Shown piece by piece: positions 38,485 through 49,464 of a DNA stretch of 64,000 nt. Position numbers and translations under genes: made by a program. The notes beneath the pieces were generated by a model. That model did not search any database. It saw only the letters and a program-made list of their open reading frames with translations, and was not told the DNA's origin. Every line of letters begins with the position of its first letter. Position 1 is the first letter of the stretch. The DNA is from Pseudanabaenaceae cyanobacterium SKYG29 (lineage in GTDB: Bacteria > Cyanobacteriota > Cyanobacteriia > Pseudanabaenales > Pseudanabaenaceae), in NCBI GenBank assembly GCA_025055675.1, contig JANWWT010000007.1:62001-126000 (forward strand). Direction: 5' to 3'.

Positions 38485-39548
38485 AAAATCTGTTCCAGAT
38501 AGTCCTGCAGCAGGTTATAGGAATCGCGAAAAATCATAAACATCCCCAGACTGAGGAGCACTACTAACCCTCCCTGCATAACATTTTCCTGGATTTCTTT
38601 GGGCAGAGGATTGCCACCCCGCAGGGCTTCCAGGAGGAGAAATAACAACTGCCCCCCATCCAAAGCGGGTAAAGGCAAAAGGTTGATTATTGCCAAGTTG
38701 ATGCTGATAATAGCCGCAAAGTTTAATAACTCCGTCCAGCTGGATTGGGCAATGCGGGAGCCCGTCGCCACGATCGCTACTGGACCTGCCAACTGTTTGG
38801 CAGTCTCACTAAAGTTAGTCAGCAAACCCTGTAAGCCCTGGAGGGTGATCTGACAGAGATTAGCAAAACTAACTGCTGCTGCCTGCATAACAGCTAGAGG
38901 ATTGGTAAAGGGTTGGCGAATTGTCCTGCCCGCATAGTCCAGGAGAATGCCAATACGGGGAGGGCTGCCCTGGGGCGAAACAGACAAAAAGAGCCTTTCC
39001 CCCTGACGAGATATGGTAAGAAGCATCGATTGGTCTTTGTGGCGCGCCACCTCCTTTTGAAATTCAGCAATAATGTTTTCCCCATTGCCCAGGTCACGAT
39101 CGTCCACTGCTAGGATAATATCCCCTGGCTTGATCCCTGCTACCGCCGCTGGGGAATTGGCATAGCTATAGTTGAGCACCCGTAAGCCTGGTTGGTCGAG
39201 GACCTGGGTACCTGTCTGCCACGCCACAATTACTAGCAGCAAATAGGCAAAGATAAAGTTAGCCGTCACTCCCGCCAACATCACGATCGCCCTTTGCCCC
39301 AGGGGACGATGAGCTAGTAAATCCTGGGTCTCCTCCTCGCTGTCATCGGGGAAACTGACAAAGCCCCCCAAGGGAATCGCCCGCACACAGTAGGTCACCT
39401 CTTTGCCTTGCCATTGCCATAAAACAGGACCAAAGCCCAGGGAAAAACTATGCACCCTGATCCCCTGCCAGCGGGCTGCCAGGAAGTGACCTAGTTCATG
39501 GACAAACACTAAAACGGCGAGGACAAGTATGGCAATGACTGTAAACAT
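38481..39548 (-). CDS. rseP: Site-2 metalloprotease (RseP/RIP, M50)
   Basis: 355 residues, starting in a first membrane helix. Zinc site HELGHFLAARW at residues ~18-28, a central PDZ domain (YANSPAAVAGIKPGDIILAVDD), and the second catalytic motif LLPLPALDGGQLLFLLLE. All catalytic residues are present, unlike the homologue at 33946. It performs regulated intramembrane proteolysis, for example of anti-sigma factors. Confidence 0.94.
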   Translation of the reverse strand: MFTVIAILVLAVLVFVHELGHFLAARWQGIRVHSFSLGFGPVLWQWQGKEVTYCVRAIPLGGFVSFPDDSEEETQDLLAHRPLGQRAIVMLAGVTANFIFAYLLLVIVAWQTGTQVLDQPGLRVLNYSYANSPAAVAGIKPGDIILAVDDRDLGNGENIIAEFQKEVARHKDQSMLLTISRQGERLFLSVSPQGSPPRIGILLDYAGRTIRQPFTNPLAVMQAAAVSFANLCQITLQGLQGLLTNFSETAKQLAGPVAIVATGSRIAQSSWTELLNFAAIISINLAIINLLPLPALDGGQLLFLLLEALRGGNPLPKEIQENVMQGGLVVLLSLGMFMIFRDSYNLLQDYLEQIF

Positions 39549-39593
39549 AACCCTGGCTGGCTGATCTGAATCTGTATAGATTTCTATACTACA

Positions 39594-40955
39594 TCATGGG
39601 ATGGATAGGGGAATAGCAATAGTAAACTCTGTGCCTTCTCCCTCTACAGAAGTGCAGGTAATTTGACCCTGATGTTGCTCTTCCACAATTTTGCGACTAA
39701 TCGACAGACCTAACCCCGTCCCCTTCCCCACAGGCTTAGTGGTAAAAGTAGGCTCAAAAATTCTCTGTTTGATTCCCTCAGGTATACCAGGTCCATTGTC
39801 TTGAATCTGAATAACTACTTTGTCACTCTCCACTTTGGTGCGGATGTGGATTTGCGGTGTACGGTCGCGACCAGTCTGAAAATACTCATCAAAAGCATCA
39901 ACAGCATTTGCCAATATATTAATAAACACCTGATTCAATTGCCCCAAGTAGCATTTTACTGGCGGTAAATCTCCGTACTCTTTTACAACCTGAATCTCTG
40001 GTCTTTGGTTTTTGGCTTTGAAACGATGCCCTAATACCAGCAGGGTACTATCAATTCCATCATGGATGTTGGCAGGGATGGCTGTAGTGCTATCCGATCG
40101 GGAAAAGGTGCGCAGGGAGCGAGAAATATTGGTGAGCATATTCGCTCCCACTTGAAAGGAATCCATGATTTTGTGTAGATCGGTGATGATAAATTCTAAA
40201 TCGAGAAATTCTAAGACCTCTGCCACTTCCATTACAGGGTCAGGATAGTAGGTCATAAACAGACGAATTAAACGGGTTAACTCCGCCACATACTCCTTGG
40301 CTGGCTCCAAATTGGTGGCAATAAAGTTGACAGGGTTGTTGATTTCATGGGCTACTCCCGCCACTAGTTGACCCAGGGTTGCCATCTTCTCTTGCTGAAT
40401 CAGTTGCAATTGGGTTTGTTCCAAATTGTGGAGTGCGTCTTTCAACTCCTTCGTGCGCTTTTCTACCAGTTTCTCTAGGTTGTCCGCTAGTTCTTTTAGC
40501 TCTGCTTCTGCCTTCATACGCGCTGTCACTTCTGCCTTTAGTTGCAGGTTTTGTTGCGCTAAACTTTTGTTTAGACGGCTAATTTGTAAATGAGTCCGCA
40601 CTCTGGCAATAACTTCATCCTGCTGGAAGGGCTTAGTGATGTAGTCTACTGCTCCCAAAGACAAACCCCGCACCTTATCCACTGTCTCTGACAGTGCTGT
40701 CATGAAAATAATAGGTATTTCTGCTGTCTTAGGGTTAGCTTTTAAGCGTTCGCAGGTCTCAAACCCATTCCAACCAGGCATCATCACATCAAGAAGGATT
40801 AGGTCTGGCGGATCATAGGTGGCTCTTTCTAAGGCAATTTGACCATTTTGTGCTACTCTTACCTCAAACCCCGCTTCGTCTAATACATCTGATAAAACAT
40901 TGAGGTTGGTGGGATTGTCATCGACAATTAAAATCACTGTTCTCTCTTCGTTCAT
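39594..40955 (-). CDS. Response-regulator/histidine-kinase hybrid (REC-HisKA-HATPase)
   Basis: 453 residues. The N-terminal receiver has its Asp in [16 protein letters not shown] and Lys in [12 protein letters not shown] coiled coil (~120-200) links it to HisKA with [14 protein letters not shown]. HATPase shows [24 protein letters not shown] and [13 protein letters not shown]. This is a soluble kinase controlled by its own receiver, common in cyanobacteria. The start overlaps the stop of the REC-GGDEF-EAL gene by 4 bp, so they are surely co-translated and probably act in one relay. Confidence 0.93.
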   Translation of the reverse strand: MNEERTVILIVDDNPTNLNVLSDVLDEAGFEVRVAQNGQIALERATYDPPDLILLDVMMPGWNGFETCERLKANPKTAEIPIIFMTALSETVDKVRGLSLGAVDYITKPFQQDEVIARVRTHLQISRLNKSLAQQNLQLKAEVTARMKAEAELKELADNLEKLVEKRTKELKDALHNLEQTQLQLIQQEKMATLGQLVAGVAHEINNPVNFIATNLEPAKEYVAELTRLIRLFMTYYPDPVMEVAEVLEFLDLEFIITDLHKIMDSFQVGANMLTNISRSLRTFSRSDSTTAIPANIHDGIDSTLLVLGHRFKAKNQRPEIQVVKEYGDLPPVKCYLGQLNQVFINILANAVDAFDEYFQTGRDRTPQIHIRTKVESDKVVIQIQDNGPGIPEGIKQRIFEPTFTTKPVGKGTGLGLSISRKIVEEQHQGQITCTSVEGEGTEFTIAIPLSIP

Positions 40956-43105
40956 ATCTTTCCCCTAATTACCCGATCGGTTTGCCAGTGCTGTAACAGT
41001 TCTGTTACTACTTCGGCAGGACTTGGTTTATGGAACAGATAACCCTGCCCATAGTCACAGCTCAAAGACTGCAATATGGCTAGCTGCTCTGCCGTTTCTA
41101 TCCCTTCTGCTACTACATCCATGTTTAATCCCCTCGCTAACGTAATAATGGTTCTTACCAGGGCTAACCCGCCATTATCAGAAATCATGCGATTGAGAAA
41201 AGAGCGATCGATTTTCAGAGTATCTGTCGGTAACTCATGCAGACGACTCAAAGAGGAGTAGCCTGTGCCGAAGTCATCAATACAGAGTTTTGTCCCCGCC
41301 TGTCTCAAGTTGATCAAAGCATTCACCTCTGTATCCAGCACACCCAATAGCGAACTCTCCGTGATTTCCAATTTGATCGCTCGCCTGGGCAGATTGTAAT
41401 ACTTGTGTAACTCACTGATCGATTCGCATAAACCTGCTTGATTCAATTGTAGAGGGGAGATATTGATGTTTACAACTAAATTCCGTTCTGGAAACCTATC
41501 GTACCAAATTCTAGTCTGGGCAAAGGCATTTTCCATGACCCATTGTCCAATCTGTTTGATCGAACCTGTCTCTTCCGCAACGGGGATAAATTTAGCTGGT
41601 GAAATCCACTGCCCATTACTGTGCTGCCAGCGCACGAGGGACTCAAACCCTGTAATCTCTCCAGTAGAGAGGGAGACGATCGGTTGGAAAAATAGGCGTA
41701 ACTCCTTGCGTTCGATAGCTTTTTGTAGGTCCTGCTCTAACTGCAAACGTGACATTGCTAGGGCTTGCATAGAGGGATCAAAGACTTCATAACGCCCTCT
41801 GCCATTAGCTTTGGCTTGATACATAGCAATATCGGCATCTCGCAGCACATCTGCCGGCTCCTGGTAATTGTTGGTGCTAAAAGTAATGCCAATGCTTAAC
41901 CCTGTGCAAACTTCGTAGGCTCGCAAACGAAAGGGCTTTCTAAATTCTGCTTGTAACTGCTCCGCTAGGGTCTCCGCTTGGTTAAAGGTCTCTAAATCCC
42001 GCAGTAAGATAATGAATTCATCACCCCCAAATCGACCCACAACCCCCCCCTGTGGCTCTACTACTGCTTTCAGTCTTTGGGCGGCTTCTCTGAGTAGTTC
42101 ATCCCCTACTAAATGACCAAGACTATCGTTGATGACTTTGAACCGATCGAGGTCCGCAAATAAAACAGCATACTTGTAGTCATCTACTTTTTGCGTTTTG
42201 ATAATTGCTTCGGTGAGGGCATCCATGAACTGCAACCGATTGGGAAGTTTGGTCAGACTGTCGTGGTAGGCATCATAGCGTAGTTGTTCCTTAGCAAGTT
42301 TGAGGGCTTGGTTAGCTGCTTCCAGTTCTAGCATAGCTTTTTGTTTACTGGCAACAGCAGCACTCAGTTTGATCATTTGTTTTTGTAAGATCGCCTGATT
42401 CTGTTTTAGCTCTTCATTGCGCTGTTGTAGCTCGGCTGTTCTTTGGGCTACTTCCAACTCTAGGGCATCTTTCAGCTTTAACAGTTCTTCTTGGGCGATC
42501 TTGCGTTCTTGGACTTCTGCTCTTAACTTTTGGGCTATCTTTTCAAAGACTTTGAACCAACTGGTTTCCTGGAAATTATGCTGCTCAAACAGCTGAATTT
42601 CTAGTTCCATCAAGTGGTGTTCTGCTTCTGCTAGCTGTCGCTCTTGTTGTTCTACTAGATGGCGTAGTCGTTCTTCTGCTTGACGACGTGCCTGGTTTTC
42701 TGCCTGTAGTTGTTTGGTCATCGACCGCAAGGATAAATGGAGCTTGACCCTGGCAATCACTTCCTCTAGGCGAAAGGGTTTGGTTATGTAATCCACTGCC
42801 CCAGCATTGAATCCTTTAACTTTGTCTTCTGTCTCTGCTAGAGCAGTCATGAAAATAACGGGAATGTCTTTTGTCTGGGGAGAAGCTTTTAGGCGCTCAC
42901 AGGTGCTAAACCCATCTAGCCCTGGCATCATCACATCCAATATGATTAAATCGGGCAATTCCAGGCTAGCTTTGCGTAGGGCATTTTCCCCGTCCAAGGC
43001 TACTCTGACATCAAACCCAGCTTCGTCCAGGCATTCCGAGAGTACCTCTAGGTTCTTGGGGTTGTCATCAACAATAAGAATCACCCCATTAACTGGGTCG
43101 GACAT
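40952..43105 (-). CDS. REC-GGDEF-EAL c-di-GMP signalling protein
   Basis: 717 residues. Receiver at ~8-125 (Asp in LIILDVMMPGLDGFST), long coiled coil to ~275, GGDEF at ~285-440 and EAL at ~450-705. The cyclase site is intact, GRFGGDEFIILL. No RxxD product-inhibition site is visible in front of it. The phosphodiesterase motifs are kept: FESLVRW (ExLxR), INISPLQL, EITES, DDFGTGYSSL, KIDRSFL and EGIETAEQ. The enzyme may therefore make and degrade c-di-GMP, switched by phosphorylation of the receiver. It follows the cryptochrome gene by 15 bp. Confidence 0.95.
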   Translation of the reverse strand: MSDPVNGVILIVDDNPKNLEVLSECLDEAGFDVRVALDGENALRKASLELPDLIILDVMMPGLDGFSTCERLKASPQTKDIPVIFMTALAETEDKVKGFNAGAVDYITKPFRLEEVIARVKLHLSLRSMTKQLQAENQARRQAEERLRHLVEQQERQLAEAEHHLMELEIQLFEQHNFQETSWFKVFEKIAQKLRAEVQERKIAQEELLKLKDALELEVAQRTAELQQRNEELKQNQAILQKQMIKLSAAVASKQKAMLELEAANQALKLAKEQLRYDAYHDSLTKLPNRLQFMDALTEAIIKTQKVDDYKYAVLFADLDRFKVINDSLGHLVGDELLREAAQRLKAVVEPQGGVVGRFGGDEFIILLRDLETFNQAETLAEQLQAEFRKPFRLRAYEVCTGLSIGITFSTNNYQEPADVLRDADIAMYQAKANGRGRYEVFDPSMQALAMSRLQLEQDLQKAIERKELRLFFQPIVSLSTGEITGFESLVRWQHSNGQWISPAKFIPVAEETGSIKQIGQWVMENAFAQTRIWYDRFPERNLVVNINISPLQLNQAGLCESISELHKYYNLPRRAIKLEITESSLLGVLDTEVNALINLRQAGTKLCIDDFGTGYSSLSRLHELPTDTLKIDRSFLNRMISDNGGLALVRTIITLARGLNMDVVAEGIETAEQLAILQSLSCDYGQGYLFHKPSPAEVVTELLQHWQTDRVIRGKI

Positions 43106-43120
43106 AGGTTTAGGGCAGGG

Positions 43121-44614
43121 TCACGATCGCCTACGCTTTTTGATCTTATCTTGCTTCCCTTTGGCTTTCAACGCCTGATTATAGATTTTCTCCTGCTCCC
43201 CCACGGAGCGATCGAGGTCGACGATGGGTTTAGGGTAATCCCTACCGGGGGTGAAGTGGTAGAGTTTTTGTTCGGTAGGGTTCAACTGCCAGGGGGTATG
43301 CACAAGGTGGGGGGGGAGGGAACGCAAAACGGGCAGCCAATGTTTGACGTATTCCCCCTGGGGGTCGTAGTCCTGGGCTTGTTTGCGGATGTTAAAGTAG
43401 CGGAATCCTCGGGCGTCATTGCCTACCCCTGCAGTGTAGTTCCAGTTGCCCCAGTTGCTGCATACGTCGTAATCGATCAATTGGGACTCAAACCACTCGG
43501 CTCCCCAGCGCCAATCAATCCCCAAATTCTTGGTCAAAAAACTAGCAACGTTCTGCCTGCCCCGATTGGACATAAACCCTGTTAGTAGCAGTTCCTGCAT
43601 ATTAGCATCTACTAGGGGAAAGCCCGTTTTGCCTAGCCGCCATTGCTCGAATAAGTCCCGATCGGTACGCCAAGGCAGGTCAATTCCCCGCAATCCCTCG
43701 CGGTGGAATACCCGATCGCCGTGTTTCAGGACAATAAACCGAAAATAGTCCCGCCACAGCAGTTCAAACACCAACCAGTAGGTGGAGTCGTTTTTAATGC
43801 GATCGGTTTCGTATTGTTTTACTTGGGCATAGACGTAGCGGGGACTGAGACAGCCCAGGGCTAGCCAGGGGGAGAATTTGGAGGAGTAGTTTGCCCCCAG
43901 CATACCATTGCGGGTTTCTTTGTATGTCCTAAGACAGTCCTGCTGCCAAATGTAATCCCGCAATCTGGCTAAACCTTGGGTTTCACCTCCCCGAAATTGT
44001 AGAACAGCCCGATCGTCCACCACAGGCACAGGTAATCCCAGTTCCTCTAGGGTAGGCAAAGGTTCACTGGGGGGGAGGTCAGGAGTGGGGATATGGCTGG
44101 GGGTGGGGAGGGGCGGGGGCGGCGTGAGGGATTTTTCCACAATTTGGCGGAAATTGGTAAAAACTTCAGGTAAATCGGCAATAGCAAAGGGCAAATCCTG
44201 GAGGGGATAGAGGGTATGTCCCCAAAAGCCCACTAGCTTTACCCCCAGGGGAGCTAACCTGTCTGCTAATTTTCTCTCTACCCTGGTTTCTTCGGAGGCG
44301 ACTTCCTGATGGTAGTAGACTGCCGTTGCTTGGCACTTTTGGACCAATTCAGGTAAAATCTCCTCTGGCTTGCCCCGATAGACCAATAAATCACTACCCC
44401 GCTCCCGCAACTGCTTGCGCAAGTCTACAACACTCTCTAGGAGAAACTGCGCCCGCCAGGCTCCCGTCTTGGGGAACTGCAACAGGTCAGTAGTCCCAAA
44501 TTGCCGTGGGTCAAAGCAATAGACAGGAATTACCTGGGCTGGCAGGGCGGCAACAAGTGGTTGATGGTCGTGTAGACGTAGGTCGTTGCGCAACCAAAGA
44601 ATAATGGGGGACAT
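43121..44614 (-). CDS. Cryptochrome DASH / photolyase-family flavoprotein
   Basis: 497 residues. An N-terminal photolyase alpha/beta domain (ILWLRNDLRLHDHQPL) is followed by a C-terminal FAD-binding helical domain. DASH-type features are NWGNWNYTAGVGNDAR and YFNIRKQAQDYDPQGEY, together with the GRQNVASF segment. The tail is strongly basic (KGKQDKIKKRRRS). CRY-DASH proteins bind FAD and usually MTHF, repair CPD in single-stranded DNA and may signal blue light. The ATG begins right after the flavodiiron stop codon, so the two are translationally linked. Confidence 0.92.
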   Translation of the reverse strand: MSPIILWLRNDLRLHDHQPLVAALPAQVIPVYCFDPRQFGTTDLLQFPKTGAWRAQFLLESVVDLRKQLRERGSDLLVYRGKPEEILPELVQKCQATAVYYHQEVASEETRVERKLADRLAPLGVKLVGFWGHTLYPLQDLPFAIADLPEVFTNFRQIVEKSLTPPPPLPTPSHIPTPDLPPSEPLPTLEELGLPVPVVDDRAVLQFRGGETQGLARLRDYIWQQDCLRTYKETRNGMLGANYSSKFSPWLALGCLSPRYVYAQVKQYETDRIKNDSTYWLVFELLWRDYFRFIVLKHGDRVFHREGLRGIDLPWRTDRDLFEQWRLGKTGFPLVDANMQELLLTGFMSNRGRQNVASFLTKNLGIDWRWGAEWFESQLIDYDVCSNWGNWNYTAGVGNDARGFRYFNIRKQAQDYDPQGEYVKHWLPVLRSLPPHLVHTPWQLNPTEQKLYHFTPGRDYPKPIVDLDRSVGEQEKIYNQALKAKGKQDKIKKRRRS

Positions 44615-46327
44615 CTAGTAGTGATTGCCGACTTTACGGTGGTGGGCAGCGGTGAGAGCGTCTGGCTTGGATACTTTACCATCTTCCGCTACAGCATAGA
44701 CAACCCAGTGGTCATGGGCATCCATACGGCTGACTACTTGACATTCTACATAGGCGAGGGCTTCCGTGAGGATGGGGATACCCTTAGCCGAGGGTTGAGT
44801 TTTAACTCCTGCAAACCGATCGGCACCGGGGGCAAATCGTTTGAGGAAGTGGCGGAGGAGATGGCTATAGTTGCCTTCTTCTAAAATGTTGAGGACAAAG
44901 TGATCTCCCACCTGCATCAGGGCTTCAATGGCGCGGTCCTTAGCCACGGCAACGGTAATCCCCAGGGGTTTGAAACTGGCTTGGGAAACCCAGGAAGCCA
45001 CCATAGCACTGGTCATTTCCCCCTTCTTGGCAGTAACAATGTAGAGTCCGCCGGCAATCCGACCCATTGCCCTGTCTAAATCGCTGTCGAGGGCTTTAAT
45101 TTGTTGAATGTTCTGTTTGCGGGTTAGGAGTTGTCCTAGGTCAGTGCCTGCCTCTTCACACATTTGGTAGGTAGTCTGGCTGGGAGTAGCTTTGATGCGC
45201 AGGAGGGGGAAGCCCAGTACAATCCCCAGGTCTTTGCACCGATTGGCGACTAAATCGATCGCTTCCTCATCCCCGCCAAAGGACTCATAAATACCCACCG
45301 CTTGCTTGGGCTGCAGAGAACCGAGGATGGTTGCTACAGCTGTCTGTACAGAGGGCAGAGACTGGGGCGGCGTGGTGAACACAACCCCGCTGGCATGTTC
45401 CACCAGTTCCCGAATTTCCTGCAGGTCAGTAGTGCGCAAGTCCCGCATTTCCAGGGCTACCCCTGTTTTCCCTACCCCCCGCGCAATCGCCTGGGATAAG
45501 CGATCGCTGTAACCATAGTCGGACACATAGAAAATTACCACGTTAGTATCATGTTTAGTCTGGGCTTGGCTCCAGGTGCGGTAATTCTCCGTCAGTTCCT
45601 TGAGGTTGTACTTCAGCAGCGGTCCATGCCCATTGGCTACAATCTGCACAGGGGGCAACTCATCCATCCGTTTCATGGCAGAAAGTACCGATCGGGCATT
45701 GGGAGCCATCAGACATTCGTAGTAAAAACGGTAGTCAGGCAGAATAGCCGGTAGGTTTTCGTCAAATACCGAACTATCGCAGTAATGCATGCCAAAAATA
45801 TCGCAGGTAAAAAGGACTCCCGTCTTGTGGTCATAGGTCATCATTGTATCGGGCCAATGGAGGTTGGGAGCATTGACAAACTGCAATAGATGTCCCTTGC
45901 CTAAGTCCAGCTGATCGCCATTTTTGACTGCCTGTTGCTTAAAGTCTATGTGCACTAAATCCTGCAGGAATTGCAATGCTACCTTTGTCCCCACTACAGT
46001 CACCTGGGGCGCTAGCTGCAAGACATCCTTGACTAAGCCACTGTGGTCTGGCTCTGTATGACTGATAATCAAATAATCTAGGCGGGAGAGGTCAACTTGT
46101 CTTTGTAACTCTTCCAGGTAAAGAGAACGAAACTTAGCGTGGGAGGTATCCACCAGAGCAATCTTGTCCCCCCAAATTAAGTAGGAATTGTAGGTAGTGC
46201 CGTTTTGCAAGCCAAATTCAATATCAAATCTGTCTCTGTCCCAATCTAACGACCGTATAGTTACCGTCTCTTCTGCGATCGTCAGGGTCTGCAGGGACAA
46301 TCGAGGGGCAGCAAGAGTGGTAGTCAT
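44615..46327 (-). CDS. flv3: Class-C flavodiiron protein (Flv3-like)
   Basis: 570 residues in three domains: beta-lactamase-like diiron domain (~1-265), flavodoxin (~270-420) and NAD(P)H:flavin reductase (~430-570). Diiron ligands are all present: HTEPDHS, the His in NLHWPDT, the Asp in CDIFGMHYCD and the His in NGHGPLL. Flv1 and Flv2 lack several of these, so this is an Flv3- or Flv4-type subunit; the N-terminal wording (RSLDWDRDRFDIEFGLQNG) fits Flv3. It reduces O2 to water on the acceptor side of photosystem I. AAGGAG lies 7 nt before the ATG. It heads a run with CRY-DASH and two signalling genes. Confidence 0.92.
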   Translation of the reverse strand: MTTTLAAPRLSLQTLTIAEETVTIRSLDWDRDRFDIEFGLQNGTTYNSYLIWGDKIALVDTSHAKFRSLYLEELQRQVDLSRLDYLIISHTEPDHSGLVKDVLQLAPQVTVVGTKVALQFLQDLVHIDFKQQAVKNGDQLDLGKGHLLQFVNAPNLHWPDTMMTYDHKTGVLFTCDIFGMHYCDSSVFDENLPAILPDYRFYYECLMAPNARSVLSAMKRMDELPPVQIVANGHGPLLKYNLKELTENYRTWSQAQTKHDTNVVIFYVSDYGYSDRLSQAIARGVGKTGVALEMRDLRTTDLQEIRELVEHASGVVFTTPPQSLPSVQTAVATILGSLQPKQAVGIYESFGGDEEAIDLVANRCKDLGIVLGFPLLRIKATPSQTTYQMCEEAGTDLGQLLTRKQNIQQIKALDSDLDRAMGRIAGGLYIVTAKKGEMTSAMVASWVSQASFKPLGITVAVAKDRAIEALMQVGDHFVLNILEEGNYSHLLRHFLKRFAPGADRFAGVKTQPSAKGIPILTEALAYVECQVVSRMDAHDHWVVYAVAEDGKVSKPDALTAAHHRKVGNHY

Positions 46328-46506
46328 GGCTTATCTCCTTGGGGTTGTACTAGGTATAAACTACTGGCATCTTAGCACTGTGTCATCCTGTCTAGGGGCG
46401 GACTTGAGCAGAAATGTGATTTATTTTACTAATAGTAGACTGCAAGGACAGGCTATAGACTCTTGGGATTTTGCTAATATAGACCTGCCTTAGATGTGGT
46501 TCCCCT

Positions 46507-48891
46507 ATGCGCATTTCCCTCCGTTGGCTGCGTGAGTTGGTAGATTTCGACCTCGATGCCTATGCCCTGGCGGAAAAGTTGACTATGGCAGGGTTTGAAG
46601 TAGAAGACATTGAAGACCGCTGGAGTTGGGCTGAGGGTGTTGTGGTGGGCAAGATTTTACAGGCAGTGCGCCATCCCAACGCGGATAAATTGCAGGTCTG
46701 CCAAGTGGATGTGGGGCAAGGGCAACCTTTGCAGATTGTCTGTGGGGCAGCGAATGCGCGGGCAGGCTTGTATGTGCCAGTGGCGACGGTGGGAACATTT
46801 TTACCCAAGGCGGGGGAGGGGTTGCGGATTAAGGCGGCAAAATTGCGGGGGGAACGCTCGGAGGGGATGATCTGCTCCTTAGCGGAACTGGGGTTAGAGA
46901 AAGAGTCTGCCGGTATCCATGAATTTCCCCTGGAATTACCCTTGGGGGCAGATGTACGCCCCTATCTGGGTTTAGACGATGTGATTTTAGATGTCACTTC
47001 CACTGCAAATCGAGCGGATGCCCTCAGTGTCGTGGGGATTGCCAGGGAAGTAGCTGCCCTCACCGGGGGAAAATTGAAGTTGCCAGAGGTAAAAACGATC
47101 TCTATTCCCCTAGCCGACTGGTTGACGGTGGCTGACCCCAAAGCCTGTCCCGCCTACATTGGCACAGTAGTAGAGGGGGTAAAAGTGGCTCCCAGCCCCC
47201 CTTGGCTGCAACAGAAACTAAAGGCCTGCGGTATGCGTCCCATCAACAACATAGTAGATATTACTAATTACATTTTGCTCCTGTGGGGGCAGCCTCTGCA
47301 CAGTTTCGATCGGGACAAACTGGACCCTGAGCTAAAGATTGGTGTGCGGCACGCTCGGCGGGGAGAGACTCTGAAAACCCTGGACGGACAGGAACGTGCC
47401 CTGGAAACTGTCAATTTAGTTATTACCAGTAACGATCGTGCGGTTGCCCTAGCAGGGGTGATGGGGGGGGAGAGCAGTGAAGTCAGTGACAGCACCACCA
47501 ATATTTTGTTAGAGGCGGCGCTCTTTGATCAAGCAGTGATTCGCAGGTCAGCCCGCAGTCAGGGTTTGCGCACAGAGGCATCAGCAAGGTATGAACGGGG
47601 TGTCAACCAAGCTACCTTAGAAATTGCCGCTCGCCATGCTCTACAACTGATTGAGGAGCTAGCAGGAGGTACGGTTAGCCAGCAGGCGGTGGTAGATTAT
47701 CGCCAACCTTTGACCCGCAGGATCGAGTTAAGTCTGGACCAAGTACGGAGTATTTTAGGCTACTTGGAAGAGGGGATAGAGATAACAGGCGAGATTGTAG
47801 AGGATACCCTTGGTCGTCTTGGTTTTACTTTGACCAAGCAGGAAGCAGATAGGTGGCAGGTGACAGTGCCCCCCTACCGTTACGCTGATATTGAGCGTCC
47901 TATAGATTTAATTGAAGAAATTGCCCGCATCTACGGCTACGACCGCTTTAGTGAGAGTCTACCCGCTTTGACGGTGGGGGGATATTTGCCCCCAGAGCAG
48001 GAGTTTTTACGGCAGTTGCGTTCCTGCCTGTTGGGTCTAGGCTTGACAGAAGTGATGCACAACTCCTTGCGCTTACCTAATGATTGTCAGTCTGATCAGG
48101 TACTGTTAACCAATCCCATTGCCCAGGAATACAGTGCCTTGCGGTCTGATCTAATCAGCGGTTTAATTGATGCCTGTTGTTTTAATTTAAGTCAAGGGAA
48201 TGGCATTATTCCTGCTTTTGAGATAGGGCGGGTCTTTCGTCTGCAAGACGGGGAAGTGATCGAAGCTGACCATGTGGCAGGGCTTGTAGGGACAAGGCTA
48301 GACCGATCGTGGCGGGCGCAACCTCCTATGGACTGGTTTATGGCGAAGGGTTTACTAGAAGCTATCTTCGATCGGTTTAATTTGACCGTGGAATATCAAC
48401 CGGATTGCAAAGACCAACGCTTACATCCCGGCAGGACAGCGTCCCTGTGGCTAAATGGCAATCGTTTGGGTACCCTGGGGCAACTCCATCCCCAATACCG
48501 TGCTGAAAGAGAATTACCCCCTGCCATCTATGTTTTTGAATTGGATTTAGAAGTTTTGTATGATGTCATTCTCGATCGTTCTGTACCCGTCTTCCAGCCT
48601 TTTTCTCTCTTTCCTGCCAGTGATAGAGATATTGCTTTTTTTGCCAGGATCGATATTACAGTGGCAGAAATTCAACGGGCGATTGTGCAGGCGGCGGGGG
48701 ATATTTTGGAGTCAGTAACTCTCTTTGATGAATACAGAGGCGAAGGCGTACCGGCAGGACATCGCAGTTTAGCCTTTCGTTTAGTCTATCGTTTAGCCGA
48801 TCGCACCCTGACCGACGATGATGTTAACCCTGTGCATCAGAGAGTGAGGGATATGCTGGAGGAAAAATTCTCAGTAATTTTACGCAGTTAG
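46507..48891 (+). CDS. pheT: Phenylalanyl-tRNA synthetase beta subunit
   Basis: 794 residues, normal length. The N-terminal tRNA-binding domain ([18 protein letters not shown]) is followed by B3/B4 editing ([15 protein letters not shown]), B5, the catalytic-like core ([18 protein letters not shown]) and a C-terminal FDX-ACB anticodon-binding domain ([11 protein letters not shown] to KFSVILRS). pheS is not in this window, so the two subunits are encoded apart, as is usual in cyanobacteria. The last 4 bp overlap the convergent gene. Confidence 0.97.
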   Translation: MRISLRWLRELVDFDLDAYALAEKLTMAGFEVEDIEDRWSWAEGVVVGKILQAVRHPNADKLQVCQVDVGQGQPLQIVCGAANARAGLYVPVATVGTFLPKAGEGLRIKAAKLRGERSEGMICSLAELGLEKESAGIHEFPLELPLGADVRPYLGLDDVILDVTSTANRADALSVVGIAREVAALTGGKLKLPEVKTISIPLADWLTVADPKACPAYIGTVVEGVKVAPSPPWLQQKLKACGMRPINNIVDITNYILLLWGQPLHSFDRDKLDPELKIGVRHARRGETLKTLDGQERALETVNLVITSNDRAVALAGVMGGESSEVSDSTTNILLEAALFDQAVIRRSARSQGLRTEASARYERGVNQATLEIAARHALQLIEELAGGTVSQQAVVDYRQPLTRRIELSLDQVRSILGYLEEGIEITGEIVEDTLGRLGFTLTKQEADRWQVTVPPYRYADIERPIDLIEEIARIYGYDRFSESLPALTVGGYLPPEQEFLRQLRSCLLGLGLTEVMHNSLRLPNDCQSDQVLLTNPIAQEYSALRSDLISGLIDACCFNLSQGNGIIPAFEIGRVFRLQDGEVIEADHVAGLVGTRLDRSWRAQPPMDWFMAKGLLEAIFDRFNLTVEYQPDCKDQRLHPGRTASLWLNGNRLGTLGQLHPQYRAERELPPAIYVFELDLEVLYDVILDRSVPVFQPFSLFPASDRDIAFFARIDITVAEIQRAIVQAAGDILESVTLFDEYRGEGVPAGHRSLAFRLVYRLADRTLTDDDVNPVHQRVRDMLEEKFSVILRS

Positions 48892-49409
48892 CGGGGATTA
48901 TCTATCTTTTGGCGGAAGGACTCAATTTGATCGACGGGCACCATCCACAGCTTGTTTTGGTAAGGTCGCCAAACGGCACTCATGATATAAAAATTGCGCA
49001 TACAGATGACATGGACATGGGGAATATCGGAGTGCTTAAAACAAACGCGCAAAAAATCCAGACTACGAATCAATCGTTCCTGTAAAAATTTTGCCACCTC
49101 TTCACTACAATTTTGGCGGTGGAGGGGGACGGGGCGTGGTTCGCCAAAACCGCGTACTTCGTATAAAATATTAGTCTTGCCCTTAAACTCTATCTTACGG
49201 GATTTTACCGACCAGTCACAGAGGATCGCGTAACCCAGTACCGCCATCCCTAAATCGATGGGAAAGTCGCGCATTTGGAACCTAGTATTGCAATTGGGGT
49301 CTTTGTAGGTGTTAAAGCCTGTCCAGCGGTGGAAGCTCTCCAGCGGCTCGTCCATAATATCGATCGTGGTAGTGTAGGCAGATACACTAGATTGTTCTTG
49401 CTCGGGCAT
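48888..49409 (-). CDS. DUF1817-like protein, possibly Crr6
   Basis: 173 residues, soluble. The conserved-looking core includes [53 protein letters not shown] and [18 protein letters not shown] associate this with the DUF1817 family, which includes Crr6, an assembly factor for the NDH-1 complex in cyanobacteria and chloroplasts; this is from memory and not certain. An ndhM gene lies about 9 kb away but there is no operon link. It is convergent with pheT. Confidence 0.6.
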   Translation of the reverse strand: MPEQEQSSVSAYTTTIDIMDEPLESFHRWTGFNTYKDPNCNTRFQMRDFPIDLGMAVLGYAILCDWSVKSRKIEFKGKTNILYEVRGFGEPRPVPLHRQNCSEEVAKFLQERLIRSLDFLRVCFKHSDIPHVHVICMRNFYIMSAVWRPYQNKLWMVPVDQIESFRQKIDNPR

Positions 49410-49464
49410 AGGCTGTCACGATGGTCGGTTACTCCATTATTTACTAGTATTGCTTAAACGTAAA

